From assembly GCA_027403435.1 (NCBI GenBank), contig DAHZDR010000274.1, positions 1-9,303 of the forward strand: a DNA stretch of 9,303 nt. The letters run 5' to 3'. The position numbers were made by a program, and so were the translations under genes. The notes below the pieces were generated by a model. That model did no database searches. It was not told the DNA's origin and saw only the letters and a program-made list of their open reading frames with translations. Source of the DNA: Deltaproteobacteria bacterium (GTDB taxonomy: Bacteria; Desulfobacterota; Binatia; Binatales; Binataceae). This document shows, one piece after another, positions 6,870-9,303 of this stretch (positions are counted from its first letter, which is position 1; each line of letters starts with the position of its first letter).

Positions 6870-6888
6870 GATCCGCCGCGCGCGCCAA

Positions 6889-7686
6889 TCATTGGCCGTT
6901 GGTTATCGGATGCGGCGGCGGGGGCGGAGGCGCGTTGTTGCCGCCGCTAAAGCCGCCCATTCCTCCGTACACGCCAACCGCGATTCCGCCCGCGCCCAGC
7001 ACGCCCAAGGCGCCGAGCGCCGCCCCGGCCGCGGCGCCGAGGCCGGCCGCCGCGCCGAACAGGGGCGCGCCGCCGCAGGGCACGGTCACCTTCTGTCCCG
7101 GCTTGACTTCCACTGGCGGCGCAGTGGGATTGGTCGGATTCGAAACTCCGACCGTCCCCTGATATACCGAGACATGCGAAAACTCTTTGCAGTTCGGATA
7201 GTTCTTGTTCTGGACGCCGGTCTGGTGATCGACGTCGTAGGAGGTGCCGCGGGCTGACGCGACCGCGTTCGGCGTATGCACCTCGTAGTTGGGCGGCGTG
7301 CCCGGCGTCACCCGCACCAGCGAATGGAGCAATCCGTCGAACAAGGTTACGCGGGTGCTCTGGCGCTGGCCGCTCGGAGTCAGAGTGTTTTCGTCGAGCG
7401 TCAGATTGCTCGATTCCGCCAATTCCATCTGGCTGCCGTCGCTCAGCGTAATCGTGACGCTGCCGTTCGAACCGGTTATTAGCCGATCGCCAACATCGAC
7501 CTTCTCGCCATAGGTCGCCGCGCTCGAGACTCCGGCCCGCACGATCGTGACGCCGCCGCTGACCGCGCTAATCGAACCCGCGACGCTCTGGGCGTGGACA
7601 ACGCCGCCGCCCAGCCCAAGCAGAATCGACGCAACCGCGCCGATCAGGATAATCAGATGGTTCGGGCTGGTTTTATAGTCATTCAT
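6889..7686 (-). CDS. Secreted FecR-domain protein with glycine-zipper C-terminus
   Basis: A 265-residue exported protein. Residues 1-32 form a signal peptide: a hydrophilic start, hydrophobic core LIILIGAVASILLGLGGGVV, and likely cleavage after VHA. A FecR domain (PF04773 type) spans about 36-200, with GEKVDVGDRLITG, GSVTITLSDGSQMEL, and TPNAVASARGTSYDV carrying the signature Arg146-Gly147-Thr148. Within or after it are two cysteines (166 and 204) that could pair in the periplasm. The C-terminus has a Gly/Ala-rich hydrophobic stretch with overlapping GxxxG motifs, then GGNN, six prolines and a short polar end. Classical FecR is an inner-membrane anti-sigma regulator of iron-citrate uptake; proteins like this one lack that architecture and often precede a CHASE2 cyclase, as here, so a role as its envelope partner is likely (inference). 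The frame is open to a GTG at 7698; the ATG at 7686 is preferred, though neither has a clear ribosome site. Confidence 0.88.
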   Translation of the reverse strand: MNDYKTSPNHLIILIGAVASILLGLGGGVVHAQSVAGSISAVSGGVTIVRAGVSSAATYGEKVDVGDRLITGSNGSVTITLSDGSQMELAESSNLTLDENTLTPSGQRQSTRVTLFDGLLHSLVRVTPGTPPNYEVHTPNAVASARGTSYDVDHQTGVQNKNYPNCKEFSHVSVYQGTVGVSNPTNPTAPPVEVKPGQKVTVPCGGAPLFGAAAGLGAAAGAALGALGVLGAGGIAVGVYGGMGGFSGGNNAPPPPPPHPITNGQ

Positions 7687-7760
7687 GTTGGAAATCACGT
7701 CTTAAGTTAGTTTAATGCTTTTATAACATCTTTAGCCCGAACAGGCCGGACATTTTTGAC
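7687..7760 (-). promoter_or_regulatory. AT-rich leader and probable promoter of the fecR-cyclase unit
   Basis: Composition drops sharply to AT-rich here, in contrast with every other gap in the window. On the minus strand the leader contains TTATAA (7721-7726) and a run reading GCATTAAACTAAC, both possible -10 elements. No convincing TTGACA-like -35 stands at 16-18 bases from either, so the promoter may depend on an activator or an alternative sigma factor. No known riboswitch consensus was recognised. Confidence 0.45.
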
Positions 7761-7763
7761 TAA

Positions 7764-7859
7764 AATCGAGCGTTTTGAAAATAACGCTCATAGCTTGCCA
7801 TGTCCAGCATTGTGATGCAACTTTGGGAAAATTTCGGCAAATTTAGGCGAATCGAGCGT
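7764..7859. repeat. AATCGAGCGT direct repeat flanking an AAATTT inverted repeat
   Basis: AATCGAGCGT occurs at 7764-7773 and 7850-7859, starts 86 bp apart. Between the copies lies AAATTT-CGGC-AAATTT (7829-7844), a 6-bp inverted repeat with a 4-base centre. The first direct-repeat copy overlaps the hairpin at 7768-7789. These symmetric elements in the only AT-rich stretch of the window look like regulator binding sites upstream of the fecR-like gene. No factor can be named. Confidence 0.35.
7768..7789 (-). terminator. Intrinsic-terminator-like hairpin after the VWA gene
   Basis: GAGCGTT and AACGCTC form a perfect 7-bp stem with an 8-base loop. On the minus strand the stem is followed by GATTTTAG, a short T-tract (7762-7765). 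It lies 78 bases beyond the VWA-gene stop and upstream of the fecR-like gene, so it probably separates the moxR/VWA transcript from the fecR-cyclase unit. The short U-run makes it a modest terminator. The same dyad could instead be an operator. Confidence 0.45.
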
Positions 7860-7867
7860 CCCTCGCA

Positions 7868-9160
7868 TCAGGCAATTCTTCTGAGTCCGCACTCAAGTTG
7901 CAGCAGATTTTGCGCCGGCAGCATCGCGGTGACCGCGCCGGCATACCGCCCGATCACACTGTCGCCAGTGTTCCAGCGCTCCGGCGCCTCGGGATTCAGC
8001 CAGATAATCGCGCGCGTCAGGCGGCTCAGTTCGCGCAGCAGATCGGCGCGCGCCGGCCGCCGATTATTGCGTCCGTCGCCCATGATCACGGCAACCGTCG
8101 CCGGGGTTATCAGTTCGGCCCGGCGCGCAATCAACTCGGCCAGGACGCGCCCGAAATCCGAGCGGGCGTAGAGGTCCAGCGCGGGCGTCATGACCAGTTG
8201 GCCGCGCTCGAAGCCGGCCTCCGCCAGCCGGTCGATATAGACAAAGCCGCGCATCCGGCGAAAGGCGCCGGCGGCGCCGGCCGCCAGTTCCAGCATCAGG
8301 GTGGAAGCGTATTTCATCGAGCCGGAAATATCGGCCAACACCAGGAGCTCCAGATGCCGCGGGCGGCGCGCGCGGAAGCGCAGATCGCCGAGCGCGCCGC
8401 CATGCTGGATTGCGGCGCGGAGCGTGCGGCGCAGATCGATTCGGCCCGCCGCGGCGACTTTAAGCCGTCTTGCCAAACGCGTGCGCAAGCGTCGCTTCAA
8501 TATCGCCAGCGCGTCGCGCGCCTGGTCATATTCGAGGTCGCTATAAAGTCCGAACGGCGTGCGTTCGAGGGCGCGCAGGGCCGCCGCGCGGCTGGCCTCC
8601 AATCCGGGAGCGTCGTCCCGCGGACGCGGCTGATCGGCATCTTCGCCGACGCTTTCTCCTGGCGTTGCGGCGCGGGCTTCGCCATGCGCGGCCGGCGACT
8701 GGGTTTTTTTTTCAGGCCGCGACTCACGCGATTCGTCGTTGTTGGCTCGTCCCGCGCGCGGTTGATTGACTGGCTGCGGCGTTGACTCCGATCGCCGCGG
8801 CGGTGGGGATGCCGATTCCGACGCCTGTTCCGGCATGCGGAGGGCCGCGCCGGCCGCCGTGGCGGACGGATTCGGCCCTCCGGCGGCGCCGAACGCTCCG
8901 GAATGTCGATCCGGTCCGCGTCGCCCGCCGGCGACGGATTGCGGCGGGGCGAAACGCCGGTTGAACAGCTCGTCGAACAGCGGCCGGTCGGCCTCGTCCT
9001 TGACCATCGCCGCCGCCAGCGCCTCACGCATCGGGCCGCGGGCGATTCCGGCCGTGGCCACCGCGCGCATCGCGTCGATCGTTTCGGCAACCGAAATCCG
9101 CACTCCGGCGGCCCGCAATTCGGCGACGAAATCGAGCAGCGCCGCGCTGAGTCCGCTCAT
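7868..9160 (-). CDS. CoxE-like VWA-domain protein
   Basis: A cytoplasmic 430-residue protein of the CoxE/VWA family that works with a MoxR/CoxD-type AAA+ ATPase. In characterised systems such pairs help mature enzymes, for example CO dehydrogenase cofactor assembly. The N-terminal helical part (1-75) contains FVAELRAAGVRISVAETIDAMRAV and LFDELFNRRF, typical of the family. A long Pro/Ala/Arg/Glu-rich low-complexity linker covers about 76-195. The C-terminal VWA domain (about 270-420) has the metal-ion-dependent adhesion site D277-I-S279-G-S281 and the family motif GDGRNN with Asp362. The linker is longer than in many relatives and carries a nine-A run on the coding strand. The start overlaps the upstream ATPase stop (ATGA, 9160-9157), supporting an operon and coupled translation. 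The target enzyme is not visible in this window, so no specific substrate can be given. Confidence 0.92.
   Translation of the reverse strand: MSGLSAALLDFVAELRAAGVRISVAETIDAMRAVATAGIARGPMREALAAAMVKDEADRPLFDELFNRRFAPPQSVAGGRRGPDRHSGAFGAAGGPNPSATAAGAALRMPEQASESASPPPRRSESTPQPVNQPRAGRANNDESRESRPEKKTQSPAAHGEARAATPGESVGEDADQPRPRDDAPGLEASRAAALRALERTPFGLYSDLEYDQARDALAILKRRLRTRLARRLKVAAAGRIDLRRTLRAAIQHGGALGDLRFRARRPRHLELLVLADISGSMKYASTLMLELAAGAAGAFRRMRGFVYIDRLAEAGFERGQLVMTPALDLYARSDFGRVLAELIARRAELITPATVAVIMGDGRNNRRPARADLLRELSRLTRAIIWLNPEAPERWNTGDSVIGRYAGAVTAMLPAQNLLQLECGLRRIA
8704..8712 (-). repeat. A9 homopolymer inside the VWA gene
   Basis: Nine consecutive A on the coding (minus) strand, T on the plus strand, read as GAA AAA AAA ACC (Glu-Lys-Lys-Thr) in the linker. 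It is conspicuous in such GC-rich DNA. Loss of one A would move translation into a frame that stays open to about 8497 and would remove the VWA domain. It could be a slippage or sequencing-error hotspot; as given, the gene is in frame. Confidence 0.6.
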
Positions 9161-9303
9161 CGCGGCCGCGCCGCCAGCGCAGCTACCTTGGCTTCGACCC
9201 GCGCGCGGTCCTCCTCATGCTTGAGCAGCAGGCCCAGGGTCGCGCGCAGGGCCGGCGTGTCGAGTTCCTTGACTCCGAGCCGCAGCAGAGCCCGCGCCCA
9301 ATC
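9157..9303 (-). CDS. C-terminus of a MoxR/CoxD-type AAA+ ATPase (partial)
   Basis: The last 48 residues of a gene entering from the right edge and ending with TGA at 9159-9157. The text DWARALLRLGVKELD...TLGLLLKHEEDRARV matches the C-terminal lid region expected of CoxD-like MoxR ATPases, which end in a similar DWA.AL..LGV.ELD pattern and a KH/KY-E-D helix. The Walker motifs lie outside the window. The stop overlaps the start of the CoxE-like VWA gene by four bases, the usual order for these partners. Identification rests on the short tail plus context. Confidence 0.75.
   Translation of the reverse strand, partial: DWARALLRLGVKELDTPALRATLGLLLKHEEDRARVEAKVAALAARPR

Noticed and set aside
6889..7686. 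Classical FecR/FecI iron-responsive regulation
   Set aside because: No ECF sigma factor or TonB receptor gene is adjacent, and the protein starts with a cleavable signal peptide rather than a cytoplasmic anti-sigma domain.
7751..7860. Sigma-54 promoter (GG-N10-GC) in the AT-rich island
   Set aside because: I compared TGGCA-like and TTGC-like pieces on both strands but found none with correct spacing and both conserved dinucleotides.
7898..8785. Plus-strand open frame of 295 codons opposite the VWA gene
   Set aside because: Antisense to a gene with a clear MIDAS site; no independent motif.

Overview
The window is GC-rich (roughly two thirds G+C by eye), densely coding, and uses codons ending in G or C almost throughout. 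It encodes a D-Ala-D-Ala ligase (peptidoglycan synthesis), a MscS-family channel, and a secreted FecR-domain protein next to a CHASE2 cyclase. Together these suggest the chromosome of a Gram-negative bacterium, perhaps a soil or uncultured lineage related to the former Deltaproteobacteria or Binatota. That placement is inference from gene content and style only. No rRNA, tRNA, insertion sequence, CRISPR array or phage gene was seen.

Layout. The left half reads rightward: the tail of an unidentified gene (to 79), D-alanine--D-alanine ligase (182-1336), an overlapping RdgB-like nucleotide pyrophosphatase (1333-1956), a MscS-type channel with a C-terminal cyclic-nucleotide-binding domain (2138-3652), and a protein made of two EthD-like domains (3774-4445). 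The right half reads leftward, from the right edge inward: the C-terminus of a MoxR/CoxD-type AAA+ ATPase (9303-9157), an overlapping CoxE-like VWA protein (9160-7868), an AT-rich control region, a secreted FecR-domain protein (7686-6889), and a CHASE2 / class III adenylate cyclase (6811-4583). The two halves converge at about 4446-4582. No gene-free stretch exceeds 300 bases; the longest gaps are 1957-2137 and 7687-7867.

How the genes may work together. The FecR protein and the CHASE2 cyclase form a probable two-gene envelope-sensing unit: an exported FecR-domain protein, a periplasmic CHASE2 sensor, and a cytoplasmic cyclase with the expected catalytic residues. A candidate receptor for its product, the channel with a cyclic-nucleotide-binding domain, lies under 1 kb beyond the cyclase on the opposite strand, with only the double-EthD gene between. 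The most attractive hypothesis is a local cAMP circuit from envelope signal to cyclase to ligand-gated channel. The MoxR/CoxE pair is a separate ATPase plus VWA module of the kind used for metal-cofactor insertion or complex maturation. The ddl/rdgB overlap looks like a housekeeping pair, but the RdgB-like protein lacks several normally conserved nucleobase-recognition residues and may act on something else.
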